Shown here: piece after piece, positions 41,404-49,847 of the stretch | How positions within the stretch are numbered: position 1 is the stretch's first letter | Layout: each line of letters opens with the position of its first letter | Translations under genes and position numbers: made by a program | Notes under the pieces: model-generated | Databases searched by the model: none | What the model saw: only the letters and a program-made list of their open reading frames with translations | Told to the model about the DNA's origin: nothing | Assembly (NCBI RefSeq): GCF_011193355.1 | Contig: NZ_CP049780.1 | Span: forward strand, 3,609,085 to 3,673,084 | Direction: 5' to 3' | Length of the DNA stretch: 64,000 nucleotides | Source: Streptomyces sp. JB150 | GTDB taxonomy: Bacteria; Actinomycetota; Actinomycetes; Streptomycetales; Streptomycetaceae

Positions 41404-42662
41404 CGGGAGCCCCTTGGAGCGGTGTCGTGGTCCGGGAAGACCCAGGCCCGGAAGAGCAGGAAGCGCAGGACCGTGGCCGCGAGGTTGGCGGCGATCAGGA
41501 CCGCGAGTTCGGTGGAGCGCGCCGGGTCGGAGGCGGCCGCGCCGAGCGCGGCGAGGGAGCCGCTGGTGAGGACGAGACCGATGGCGAGGACGACCAGGCC
41601 CCGCGCCTGGTGCCGCACCGCGCCGCCGCGCCCCCGTACCCCGAAGGTGAGGCGCCGGTTGGCCGCCGTGTTGGCGACGGCGGACAGCAGCAGCGCGAGC
41701 GCGTTGGCGGCCTGCGAACCGGTGACGGAGCGGAAGCCGCTGTAGAGGAGCAGGTAGCACAGGGTGGACAGGGCGCCGACGACGCAGAAGCCGAGCAGCT
41801 GGCGGGCCAGGCCCCGGGGGACGTCGGTGAGCCGGCGGTCGCGCGGGTCGTCGCCGAACGGCCGGGTCAGCCGGTCCAGCGGCAGCGAGCCGGTGGCCAG
41901 CGCCCTGCCCACCCGCCAGACGCCCTTCAGGTCGTCGGTGGCGGTCCTCACGATGTGCACGGTCGAGTCGGGGTCGTCGACCCAGTCGACGGGCACCTCG
42001 TGGATGCGCAGGCCCGCGCGCTCGGCGAGCACCAGCATCTCGGTGTCGAAGAACCAGCCGGTGTCCTCCACCAGCGGCAGCAGCACCTGGGCGACGTCGC
42101 GGCGGATCGCCTTGAAGCCGCACTGGGCGTCCGAGAAACGGGCCTGGAGGGAGCCGCGGAGGATGAGGTTGTACGAGCGGCTGATGAACTCCCGCTTGGC
42201 GCCGCGCACCACGCGCGAGCCGCCGGCCAGCCGGGAGCCGATCGCCAGGTCCGAGTGGCCGGAGATCAGCGGGGCGACCAGCGGGAGGAGCGCGTTGAGG
42301 TCGGTGGACAGGTCCACGTCCATGTAGGCGAGGACGGGGGCGTCCGAGGCCGACCAGACGGTGCGCAGGGCCCGCCCGCGGCCCTTCTGCTCCAGCCGTA
42401 CCGACCGCACCCGCGGCAGGTGTGCCGCGAGGGCGGCGGCGACCCGCGGGGTGGCGTCCGTCGACGCGTTGTCCGCGACGGTGATGCGGAAGGCGTACGG
42501 GAACGTGCGCGCCAGGTGCTCGTGCAGCCGCAGCACGCACGGCTGGAGGTCCTTCTCCTCGTTGTAGACGGGAATCACTACGTCCAGGACAGGCGTACCG
42601 GCTCCGGCGGCCGGGAGGTGCTCCCGCGCCGGCAGGGTGCCGGGAGAAGAGTCGGTTCGCAT
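41400..42662 (-). CDS. DPM1-like GT2 glycosyltransferase fused to GtrA
   Basis: A 420-residue fusion. Residues about 25-250 are a GT2 polyprenyl-phosphate sugar transferase (DVVIPVYNEEKDLQPCVLRL, ADNASTDATPRVA, AYMDVDLSTDLNALLPL, AIGSRLAGGSRVVRGAKREFISRSYN, DAQCGFKAIRRDV). Residues about 285-410 form a four-helix GtrA-like flippase module (LLGFCVVGALSTLCYLLLY). It would make and perhaps flip the polyprenyl-phosphate sugar used by the coupled GT39 enzyme. It starts 14 bases after the histidine kinase stop. Confidence 0.88.
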   Translation of the reverse strand: MRTDSSPGTLPAREHLPAAGAGTPVLDVVIPVYNEEKDLQPCVLRLHEHLARTFPYAFRITVADNASTDATPRVAAALAAHLPRVRSVRLEQKGRGRALRTVWSASDAPVLAYMDVDLSTDLNALLPLVAPLISGHSDLAIGSRLAGGSRVVRGAKREFISRSYNLILRGSLQARFSDAQCGFKAIRRDVAQVLLPLVEDTGWFFDTEMLVLAERAGLRIHEVPVDWVDDPDSTVHIVRTATDDLKGVWRVGRALATGSLPLDRLTRPFGDDPRDRRLTDVPRGLARQLLGFCVVGALSTLCYLLLYSGFRSVTGSQAANALALLLSAVANTAANRRLTFGVRGRGGAVRHQARGLVVLAIGLVLTSGSLAALGAAASDPARSTELAVLIAANLAATVLRFLLFRAWVFPDHDTAPRGSR

Positions 42663-42676
42663 GGCACCGACTCTTC

Positions 42677-44437
42677 TCAACTCCCCTGTCGCGCCCGTGT
42701 GGTGAGGCTGTGGCGGGGCTGTGAGTGCCGGAGCTCGGCGGGGAGTGGCGGGACGGGTGGGGGTGGTGGGGGTGCGGGCGCGAGTGGGGGCGCGGGTGCG
42801 GGCGCCGGCGCGGGCGCGGGCAGGCGTACGGTGAACACCGTCCTGCCGGGGACGCTGTCCACGGTCACGGTGCCGCCGTGGGCGCTCACCACGGCCTGCA
42901 CGATCGCCAGGCCCAGCCCCGTGGAACCGGTGGCGCGGGAGCGCGCCGAGTCGCCGCGCGCGAACCGTTCGAAGACGTGCGGCAGCAGCTCGGGCGGGAT
43001 GCCCGGACCGTCGTCGTTCACGTCCACGCACAGCCACGCCCCCTCCCGGCGCACCCGCGCGGTGACCGTCGTACCCGGCGGGGTGTGGGTGCGGGCGTTG
43101 GCCAGCAGGTTGACGAGGACCTGCTGGAGGCGGGCGGCGTCCGCGTGGACGAGCGCGGGCTCGTCGGGCAGGCCGAGCCGCCAGACGTGGTCCCGGCCCG
43201 CGGCGCGCGCGTCGCTGACCGTGTCCACGACGAGCGGGACGAGGTCGGTCTGCTCGCACCGGAGCGGGCGGCCGGCGTCGAGGCGCGCGAGCAGCAGCAG
43301 ATCCTCCACCAGGAGGGTCATCCGCGCCGCCTCGGACTCGATACGGCCGAGCGCGTGCCGGGTGTCGGGGCCGACCGCCTCCCGGCCGCGCCGGGTCAGC
43401 TCGGCGTAGCCGCGGATGGAGGCCAGCGGGGTCCTGAGCTCGTGGCTGGCGTCGGCGACGAACTGCCGGACCCGCGTCTCGCTGCGCTGGCGGGCGTGCA
43501 GGGCGCCGTGGACGTGGTCCAGCATCCGGTTGAGCGCGGCGCCGACCCGGCCGACCTCGGTGTGCGGGTCGCACTCCGACTCCGGGACCCGCTCGTCGAG
43601 GTTGACCTCGCCGCTGTGCAGGGGGAGTTCGGAGACCCGGGTGGCGGTGGCGGCGACCCGGCGCAGCGGGCGGGTGGCGACACCGACGATGACCGCGCCG
43701 GCGAGGGAGGCGGCGACCAGGCCGGCTGCGGTCACGCTGACCTCGACGAGGATCAGGGTGCTGACGGTGCCGGTGACGTCGGCGGTGGGGACGGCCACGT
43801 AGTAGCTGCCGTTGGGGCCGGTCTCGTAGCGGGCGAGGTAGCCGCCGAGGCCCGGGACGTCCACGGCGTGCGCCTTGTCGTCGCGGGGCACCGAGCCGAG
43901 CGCGGCGGTCTGGGAGGCGCTGAGCGACTCGCCGTTCAGCTGGGGGACGTTGTTGCCGTCGTTGGCCTTCCTGCCGACCCTGGCGTCCGTGATGGAGCCG
44001 TCGCGGACCTCGGCGGCGATGGTGCCGATGGGCTGCGGGCCGCGCTCGACGAACGAGGTCAGGTCGATCTTCCGGTGACTCTCCTCCGGCCCGACGCCCT
44101 GGTCTGTGTCCTGCCCGTCGCCCTGGCCTGCGTCTCGCCCGTCACCCTGTCCGGCGGGCGGGCCGGTGGTGTCGTCCGCGTCCTGCTCCGGCGGGACGAA
44201 CCCGTGCGCGGCGCGGGCGGCGGCCTCCTTGAGCCGGCCGTCCAGCTGCTCGTAGAGGTGGGAGCGCAGGGCGAGGGTGGTCACCGTGCCGATCACCGCG
44301 CAGACGACGGCGATCAGCACCACGGAGGCGACGACCAGCCGCGTCCGCAGGGTGCGCGGCTGCCCCGGCCGGCGCCGCCGCGGACGCCGCTCCGGGGCCG
44401 GCCGCCGCCGCGGACGCGGAGCCCGCCGGCCGGTCAC
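42677..44437 (-). CDS. Sensor histidine kinase
   Basis: A 586-residue kinase. A basic N-terminus leads to helix 1 (about 34-58), a large extracellular domain with an Asp/Gln/Gly-rich insert, helix 2 and a HAMP linker (ATRPLRRVAATATRVSELP). The H-box is ADASHELRTPLASIRGYAEL, with His near 330; the N-box NLLANARTHT and the DDGPGIPPEL and TGLGLAIV G-boxes follow. The C-terminus is a long Pro/Ala repeat (PAPAPAPAPPLAPAPPPPPP). The GTG start overlaps the regulator stop as GTGA. It is in an operon with two glycosyltransferases. Confidence 0.9.
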   Translation of the reverse strand: MTGRRAPRPRRRPAPERRPRRRRPGQPRTLRTRLVVASVVLIAVVCAVIGTVTTLALRSHLYEQLDGRLKEAAARAAHGFVPPEQDADDTTGPPAGQGDGRDAGQGDGQDTDQGVGPEESHRKIDLTSFVERGPQPIGTIAAEVRDGSITDARVGRKANDGNNVPQLNGESLSASQTAALGSVPRDDKAHAVDVPGLGGYLARYETGPNGSYYVAVPTADVTGTVSTLILVEVSVTAAGLVAASLAGAVIVGVATRPLRRVAATATRVSELPLHSGEVNLDERVPESECDPHTEVGRVGAALNRMLDHVHGALHARQRSETRVRQFVADASHELRTPLASIRGYAELTRRGREAVGPDTRHALGRIESEAARMTLLVEDLLLLARLDAGRPLRCEQTDLVPLVVDTVSDARAAGRDHVWRLGLPDEPALVHADAARLQQVLVNLLANARTHTPPGTTVTARVRREGAWLCVDVNDDGPGIPPELLPHVFERFARGDSARSRATGSTGLGLAIVQAVVSAHGGTVTVDSVPGRTVFTVRLPAPAPAPAPAPPLAPAPPPPPPVPPLPAELRHSQPRHSLTTRARQGS

Positions 44438-45174
44438 GACGCGGCGGGCTTGATCAGATAACCGGCGCCGCGGCGGGTGTGGATCATCGGCTCGCGGCCG
44501 GCGTCGATCTTCCGCCGCAGGTAGGAGATGTACAGCTCGACGACGTTCGCCTGCCCGCCGAAGTCGTACGACCACACCCGGTCGAGGATCTGCGCCTTGC
44601 TGAGCACCCGCCGCGGGTTGCGCATCAGGAAGCGCAGCAGCTCGAACTCGGTGGCGGTGAGGTGGATGGAGTCGCCGCCGCGGGTGACCTCGTGGCTGTC
44701 CTCGTCGAGGGTGAGATCGCCGACGACGAGGAGGGACTCGGAGCGGCGGTCGGCGGCGCCGGAGCGGCGGATCAGCCCGCGCAGCCGGGCGACGACCTCT
44801 TCCAGCGAGAAGGGCTTGGTGACGTAGTCGTCGCCGCCCGCGGTGAGTCCGGCGATACGGTCCTCGACGGCGTCCTTGGCGGTCAGGAACAGGACCGGGA
44901 CGTCCGGCAGCTCGCGGCGCAGCCGCCCGAGCACGCTGAGCCCGTCCATGTCCGGCAGCATCATGTCGAGGACCACCGCGTCCGGCCGGAACTCCCGCGC
45001 GGTCCGCACGGCGCCCTGTCCGTCGCCCGCGGTACGGATCTGCCATCCCTCGTAGCGCAGGGCCATGGACAGCAGCTCGGTGATCGACAACTCGTCGTCC
45101 ACCACGAGCACCCGGACGGGGCTCCCGTCCGGCCTCAGCAGTTCGGTGCGCCCCCGGGGCGAGATCGTGGTCAT
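44434..45174 (-). CDS. OmpR-type response regulator
   Basis: A 246-residue regulator. The receiver domain has VRVLVVDDELSITELL (acidic pair), VVLDMMLPDMDGLSVL with the phosphorylated Asp, and VLFLTAKDAVEDRIAGLTAGGDDYVTKPF with the conserved Thr and Lys. The C-terminal winged helix reads LTATEFELLRFLMRNPRRVLSKAQILDRVWSYDFGGQANVVELYISYLRRKID and GAGYLIKP. The ATG at 45174 (MTTISPRGRTELL) is chosen over a longer open frame. First gene of the regulator-kinase-GT2-GT39 operon. Confidence 0.92.
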   Translation of the reverse strand: MTTISPRGRTELLRPDGSPVRVLVVDDELSITELLSMALRYEGWQIRTAGDGQGAVRTAREFRPDAVVLDMMLPDMDGLSVLGRLRRELPDVPVLFLTAKDAVEDRIAGLTAGGDDYVTKPFSLEEVVARLRGLIRRSGAADRRSESLLVVGDLTLDEDSHEVTRGGDSIHLTATEFELLRFLMRNPRRVLSKAQILDRVWSYDFGGQANVVELYISYLRRKIDAGREPMIHTRRGAGYLIKPAAS

Positions 45175-45286
45175 GCCAGCACCCTGTCGGGGTCCTCTGA
45201 GAGCGCCCTTTCGGCAACCTGTGATTTCCCTGAGAAACCCACAGGCGCGGCGGGCAAGGCGCGCGGCACGCTCGGCCGCCGGCCGC

Positions 45287-45322
45287 CCCACGGCTCCGGA
45301 CCGGCCCACGGCTCCGGACCGG
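45287..45322. repeat. 18-bp exact tandem duplication upstream of the response regulator
   Basis: CCCACGGCTCCGGACCGG occurs at 45287-45304 and again at 45305-45322; a further degenerate unit follows to about 45360. It lies in the 211-base spacer between the regulator start and the DUF2797 stop. Confidence 0.85.
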
Positions 45323-45385
45323 CCCGCGCTGCTCCGGAACGGTCCGCGCCGCTCGGACCAGCCCCCTCGGAACGGCCCGCACCGC

Positions 45386-46267
45386 TCAGAACAGCCGGTG
45401 CTGCTCGTGCTCGTCGGCGCCGCGCAGCCTGCGCACCGGCACGGACACCTCCTCCCCCGCGGCGGTCACGAGGTCCCACCCCCTCATCAGCCGCGTGTCG
45501 AGAACGACGACTCCGCCGCCCCCTCCGGTGTCCAGGTGCAGGTCGGGCCCGGCGGCCGCGACCAGCTTCCCGCCGACCTCCCCGCCGGGCACCAGCTCGG
45601 TCACCTCGGCGCCGGCGGGCGGGGCGGCGGCGAGCCCGAACGCGGCCACGTGGTCCACGGGCCGGAACGGCTGGACCTCCAGTGACTCCGGCCAGCCGTC
45701 GAGCGTGACCGCGCGGGCGTGCAGCTCGGCCGGCTCCGCCGCGCGCTCGGCCTCCGTCGGCGGCAGCGCGGCCCGCACCGCGCGCTTGTCGGCGTACGGA
45801 ATGCGGTCCGGCACCCCGAGCGCGGCCCGCAGCAGCTCCTCCGCGCGCCGCGCCGCCATGAGGGGACCCACCCCCAGCCAGCTGAAACAGACCGCGCCCT
45901 GCTCCAGCAGCCGCGCGGACCCCCGCTCGACGGCCGTGATCCCGACCTTGCTCAGACCGGGCCCGAACCAGGCGAGGTAGACCCGGTACGGCCGCGGATC
46001 GTCCGCGACCGTGTCGGCCGCCACGGAGTGCGCCCGCTCCAGCCGCGCGCACTGCTCACACCGGGCCCCGACACTCCGCCCCGCGACCACGGCCCCCACC
46101 GGACACGCGTTCCCCCGGGCCCCCGCACACCGGCGCGCGCTCCCCTCCACGACCCGGAAGGCGACCCTCTTCCCCCATTCCAGCCCACTCCCCACCCCGC
46201 CCTCCCACCACAACACGGGCCCCCCGCGATCCCACCGCAGCCCCGCGCACTTCCAGATCCGAGTCAT
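45386..46267 (-). CDS. DUF2797 family protein
   Basis: A 293-residue protein starting MTRIWKCAGLRWDRGGPVLWWEGG. It holds a four-cysteine set (RRCAGARGNACPVGAVVAGRSVGARCEQCARLE) that may bind zinc, then YRVYLAWFGPGLSKVGITAVERGSARLLEQGAVCFSWLGVGPLMAARRAEELLRAALG, a GIY-YIG-like arrangement noted in DUF2797 proteins. A Gly-rich acidic C-terminal part follows. Function is unknown. It is a single gene with a 104-base gap from the next gene. Confidence 0.8.
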   Translation of the reverse strand: MTRIWKCAGLRWDRGGPVLWWEGGVGSGLEWGKRVAFRVVEGSARRCAGARGNACPVGAVVAGRSVGARCEQCARLERAHSVAADTVADDPRPYRVYLAWFGPGLSKVGITAVERGSARLLEQGAVCFSWLGVGPLMAARRAEELLRAALGVPDRIPYADKRAVRAALPPTEAERAAEPAELHARAVTLDGWPESLEVQPFRPVDHVAAFGLAAAPPAGAEVTELVPGGEVGGKLVAAAGPDLHLDTGGGGGVVVLDTRLMRGWDLVTAAGEEVSVPVRRLRGADEHEQHRLF

Positions 46268-46371
46268 CCCTGTCGAGCGTAGGGGGAGGCACTGACAGTG
46301 CCACCGCACGTCGTCGGCGACGACGGCGCCGGTCGCACGCGAGGGCGGTGCGGGCGGGAAACACCGCCCCC

Positions 46372-48132
46372 TCACACAGGCGGCCGCACCCGGGCCAGCC
46401 CCCGCAACAGCCCCGGCGCGACCCGCGCCAGCACCCGCGCTCCCCGCGCCTCCGGCGTCACCGGCACCACCGCCTCGTTCCGCGCCACGGCCCGCAGCAC
46501 CGCGTCGGCGACCTTCTCGGGCGGATAGTTGCGCAGCCCGTACAGCCGCACCGCCCGCTTCTGCCGCCGCAGTTCCTCCTCGGCCTCCGCCCCCGCGAAC
46601 CGCGCCGTCGCGGTGATGTTCGTGTTCACCAGCCCGGGGCAGATCGCGCTGACCCCGATGCCCTGCCCGGCCAGCTCCGCCCGCAGGCACTCGCTGAGCA
46701 TCAGCACCGCCGCCTTGGAGGTGCCGTACGCCGCCAGCACCCGGGACGGCTGGTACGCCGCCGCCGAGGCGACGTTGACGATGTGGCCGCCCTGCCCCCG
46801 CGCGGCCATCTGCCCGCCGAACAGCCGGCACCCGTGGATGACCCCCCACAGGTTGACGTCGAGGACCTTCCTCCAGTCCTCCGGGGTGGTGTCGAAGAAC
46901 GAGCCGGACAGCCCGATCCCCGCGTTGTTCACGAGCACGTCCACGACGCCGTACGCCGCGGCCACCCGCTCCGCGAGCTCCTCCATCTGCCGCTCGTCGG
47001 AGACGTCCACCGTCTCCGCCCACGCCGCCGGCGCCCCCAGCAGCCGCGCCGTCCCGGCCGTACGGGCCGCCCCTTCCGCGTCCCGGTCGACGGCGATCAC
47101 CCGCGCCCCGGCCTCGGCGAACGCGTACGCCGTGGCCCGCCCGATCCCGCTGCCCGCGCCGGTGACCAGCACGAGCTGCCCGCCGAACCGCTCGGCGTGC
47201 CGCCCGCTCCCGGCCACCGGGGCGGTGCGCCCGTCCTCCACGCCGGTCACGAAATCGTCGATCCACGCGGCGAGCTGGTCGGGCCGCGTCCGTGGCACCC
47301 AGTGGCGGGCGTTCAGCGTCCGCCGGGTCAGCCGCGGGACCCACCGCTCCAGCTCGTCGTACAGCTTCTCGGAGAGGAACACGTCCCCGAGGGGCGTGAC
47401 GAGCTGCACGGGCACGTGCGCGTACGCGTCCGCGCGGGGCCGCCGCAGCCGCGCGCGGACGTTGTCGCGGTACAGCCACGCCCCGTGGGCGGCGTCCTCG
47501 GGCAGCGAGCCGGTCGGATACGCACCGCGTGGTGTCCGCTCGAAACGTTCCAGGAGCCGCGGCCACGCCTTGCCCAGCGGCCCGCGCCAGGCGCGTTCGG
47601 GCAGGCCGGGCGTGTGCAGCAGGTAGACGTACCAGGACTTGGCGCCCTGCCCGAGGAGCTGACCGACCCGGCGCGGGGTGGGCCGCTTGAGGCGCTTGTC
47701 GATCCAGTGCCCGAAGTGGTCGAGGGAGGGCCCGGAGATCGAGGTGAAGGAGGCGACGCGCCCCTCGGTGCGCCGGACCGTGACGAACTCCCAGGACTGC
47801 ACCGAGCCCCAGTCGTGCCCGACCAGGTGCACCGGCCGGCCGGGGCTGACCGCGTCGACGACGGCGAGGAAGTCGTCGGTCAGCTTCTCCAGCGTGAACC
47901 CGCCCCGCAGCGGCCGCGGAGCCGTGGAACGGCCGTGGCCGCGCACGTCGTAGAGAACCACGTGGAAGCGGCCGGCGAGGCGGGCCGCGACCTCCGACCA
48001 GACCTCCTTGCTGTCCGGATAGCCGTGCACCAGGACGACCGTCGGACGCCCGGGGTCACCCAGCTCGGCCACGCACAGCTCCACGCCCCCGGTCCGCACC
48101 CAGCGCTCCCGCGCGCCCCTGAGCACCGTCAC
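46372..48132 (-). CDS. Alpha/beta hydrolase fused to a short-chain dehydrogenase
   Basis: A 586-residue two-domain enzyme. Residues about 1-290 are an alpha/beta hydrolase of the epoxide-hydrolase type (TVVLVHGYPDSKEVWSEVAARL, VVLYDVRGHGRS, VHLVGHDWGSVQSWEFV with Asp in the nucleophile-elbow motif HDWGS). Residues about 310-586 are an SDR (LVTGAGSGIGRATAYAFAEAG, VLVNNAGIGLSG, NVASAAAYQPSRVLAAYGTSKAAVLM with Ser, Tyr and Lys). The substrate is not known. The GTG at 48132 has GGAGGAG upstream and overlaps the stop of the small gene before it (GTGA). Confidence 0.9.
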   Translation of the reverse strand: MTVLRGARERWVRTGGVELCVAELGDPGRPTVVLVHGYPDSKEVWSEVAARLAGRFHVVLYDVRGHGRSTAPRPLRGGFTLEKLTDDFLAVVDAVSPGRPVHLVGHDWGSVQSWEFVTVRRTEGRVASFTSISGPSLDHFGHWIDKRLKRPTPRRVGQLLGQGAKSWYVYLLHTPGLPERAWRGPLGKAWPRLLERFERTPRGAYPTGSLPEDAAHGAWLYRDNVRARLRRPRADAYAHVPVQLVTPLGDVFLSEKLYDELERWVPRLTRRTLNARHWVPRTRPDQLAAWIDDFVTGVEDGRTAPVAGSGRHAERFGGQLVLVTGAGSGIGRATAYAFAEAGARVIAVDRDAEGAARTAGTARLLGAPAAWAETVDVSDERQMEELAERVAAAYGVVDVLVNNAGIGLSGSFFDTTPEDWRKVLDVNLWGVIHGCRLFGGQMAARGQGGHIVNVASAAAYQPSRVLAAYGTSKAAVLMLSECLRAELAGQGIGVSAICPGLVNTNITATARFAGAEAEEELRRQKRAVRLYGLRNYPPEKVADAVLRAVARNEAVVPVTPEARGARVLARVAPGLLRGLARVRPPV

Positions 48133-48509
48133 GTCTCCTCCGTCCAGCGCCGCGCGCGCGGCAGATCGTCGTCGAGCCGGAAGGCGCTCTCCTCGGGGTC
48201 CCGGGAGCCGGTGACGGCCAGGATCTCCTCGGACTTCGCGCCGGCGCCCCGGAAGCCGGGACGGGGTCCGACCGCCCACGGACCGGGCTGCGGCGGGTGG
48301 TCGGAGACGTGCTCGCCCCGCACGGGGTGGGGGCCGGGTAAGCCTGGACAGCCGATGCCGGCCGTGTACCCGCGGTGCGCGGGGGCCATGTCGAGGATCG
48401 ATGGCGTCCCCGGCTCCAGCCGCGCGGCCACGGCCTCCGCACACGCGTACCCCGGCCGCCGGCCCCGCCGGAACCCGCCCGGTTCCGTCGCGGAGAGCGA
48501 GCCCGTCAC
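48129..48509 (-). CDS. Uncharacterised 126-residue protein with a TTA codon
   Basis: A GTG-started frame (MTGSLSATEPGGFRRGRRPGYACAEAVAARLEPGTP...) with over 90% G/C at third positions and a C-terminal charged segment (SRDPEESAFRLDDDLPRARRWTEET). Its TGA overlaps the start of the hydrolase-SDR fusion, which argues that it is translated. It contains one rare TTA leucine codon (GLP segment), so expression could depend on bldA. No family is recognised; it may also be non-coding. Confidence 0.42.
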   Translation of the reverse strand: MTGSLSATEPGGFRRGRRPGYACAEAVAARLEPGTPSILDMAPAHRGYTAGIGCPGLPGPHPVRGEHVSDHPPQPGPWAVGPRPGFRGAGAKSEEILAVTGSRDPEESAFRLDDDLPRARRWTEET

Positions 48510-48697
48510 CGCCGCCCCCGCCGCCGCGCGGTCGCCCCCGCGGCCGTCGCGGTCGCCCCCGCGGTCGTCACGGTCGTCGCCGCTGTCGTCGCGGTCATCG
48601 CCGCTGTCGTCATGCCCCGCCCCCTTCGCCTGCGCCGCACACCTCCCGGCTGCTCTACGCGTCCGTGACGTGACGGGAGCGAATCTCCCAGCCTGTT

Positions 48698-48833
48698 AGA
48701 GTCCGCGTCAACAGGCGTGATCGAGGTCGCCGAAAAAGGAGGGAAAAGGCCCTGTTCGGAGGCGTTCCGTAGCTCTCAGGCACGGCATCCCCTACGGGCC
48801 CGTACGACTGGAGTCTGACGCGAGGACAGCTCT
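48698..48833 (+). ncRNA. Candidate structured leader RNA upstream of the ABC operon
   Basis: AGAGTCCGCGTCA (48698-48710) can pair with TGACGCG-ag-GAC-agc-TCT (48816-48833), closing a region of about 105 bases. Inside are AACAGG/CCTGTT (48710-48715 with 48751-48756) and CCGTAG/CTACGG (48767-48772 with 48792-48797). Single-stranded parts hold GCCGAAAAAGGAGGGAAA and CTCTCAGGCAC, similar to glycine-riboswitch core segments, though the first has extra bases. It lies in a 369-base gene-free stretch (48510-48878). The assignment is tentative. Confidence 0.35.
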
Positions 48834-48878
48834 GCGGGGTGACGACCGGGCGTGTGCGGCGTCACTACCGTCTTCGAC

Positions 48879-49847
48879 GTGACTGTGATCGCGACCGAAA
48901 GCCTGAGCAAGCGGTTCCCCCGGGTGACCGCGCTTGACCGGCTCTCCGTGGACGTCGGGCCCGGTGTCACCGGGCTCGTCGGAGCCAACGGTGCCGGCAA
49001 GTCCACACTGATCAAGATCCTGCTGGGCCTGTCCCCGGCCACCGAGGGCCGCGCCGAAGTGCTCGGACTCGATGTCGCCACCGAGGGCGCCGCCATCCGC
49101 GAGCGCGTCGGGTACATGCCGGAGCACGACTGCCTGCCGCCCGACGTCTCCGCCACCGAGTTCGTCGTGCACATGGCCCGGATGTCCGGCCTCCCGCCCG
49201 CCGCCGCCCGCGAACGCACCGCGGACACCCTGCGGCACGTGGGGCTGTACGAGGAGCGGTACCGCCCCATGGGCGGCTACTCCACGGGCATGAAGCAGCG
49301 CGTCAAGCTCGCCCAGGCCCTCGTCCACGACCCGCAGCTGGTCTTCCTGGACGAGCCCACCAACGGCCTGGACCCGGTCGGCCGCGACGACATGCTCGCC
49401 CTGATCCGCCGCATCCACACCGACTTCGGCATCTCGGTCCTGGTCACCTCCCACCTCCTCGGCGAGCTGGAACGCACCTGTGACCACGTCGTCGTCATCG
49501 ACGGCGGCAAGCTGCTGCGCTCCAGCTCCACCACCGACTTCACCCAGACCACGACCACCCTCGCGATCGAGGTCACCGACAGCGACGAGCACCCCGACGG
49601 CACCCGCGCGCTGCGCGAGGCGCTCGCCGCGCGCGGCATCACCGTCGAGCACGGCGGCAGCCTGCCCGGCGCCGGCCACGTCCTCCTCCTGACCGCCCAG
49701 GGCGAGGAGACGTACGACCTGGTCCGCGACACCGTCGCCGGCCTGGGCCTCGGCCTGGTCCGCATGGAGCAGCGCCGCCACCACATCTCGGAGGTCTTCC
49801 AGGAGACCGGCGACCAGCGGAAGGAGGCCGTGGGCCATGGCAGTTGA
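48879..49847 (+). CDS. ABC transporter ATP-binding protein (first pair)
   Basis: A 322-residue ATPase of the ABC-2 exporter type. Walker A is GLVGANGAGKSTLIKILLG, the signature YSTGMKQRVKLAQAL and Walker B LVFLDEPTNGLDPVGR; a regulatory C-terminal domain of about 100 residues follows. The GTG at 48879 is preceded by TACCGT seven bases upstream, which would fit a leaderless start; other GTGs lie at 48852 and 48885. It overlaps the first permease by 11 bases. The substrate is unknown. Confidence 0.9.
   Translation: MTVIATESLSKRFPRVTALDRLSVDVGPGVTGLVGANGAGKSTLIKILLGLSPATEGRAEVLGLDVATEGAAIRERVGYMPEHDCLPPDVSATEFVVHMARMSGLPPAAARERTADTLRHVGLYEERYRPMGGYSTGMKQRVKLAQALVHDPQLVFLDEPTNGLDPVGRDDMLALIRRIHTDFGISVLVTSHLLGELERTCDHVVVIDGGKLLRSSSTTDFTQTTTTLAIEVTDSDEHPDGTRALREALAARGITVEHGGSLPGAGHVLLLTAQGEETYDLVRDTVAGLGLGLVRMEQRRHHISEVFQETGDQRKEAVGHGS

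Noticed and set aside
37972..41745. Plus-strand open frame of about 1257 codons opposite the MFS and GT39 genes
   Set aside because: Composition is Gly/Arg/Glu/Gln-rich without motifs, while the opposite strand encodes clear membrane proteins.
39199..42540. A single 1113-residue minus-strand protein spanning GT2 and GT39
   Set aside because: The upstream third is an out-of-frame shadow of the GT2-GtrA gene; GT39 starts at the ATG at 41403, overlapping the GT2 stop.
48698..48833. A standard glycine riboswitch
   Set aside because: The GCCGAA and GGAG core parts are separated by extra bases and the tandem aptamer layout is missing; kept only as a candidate structured RNA.
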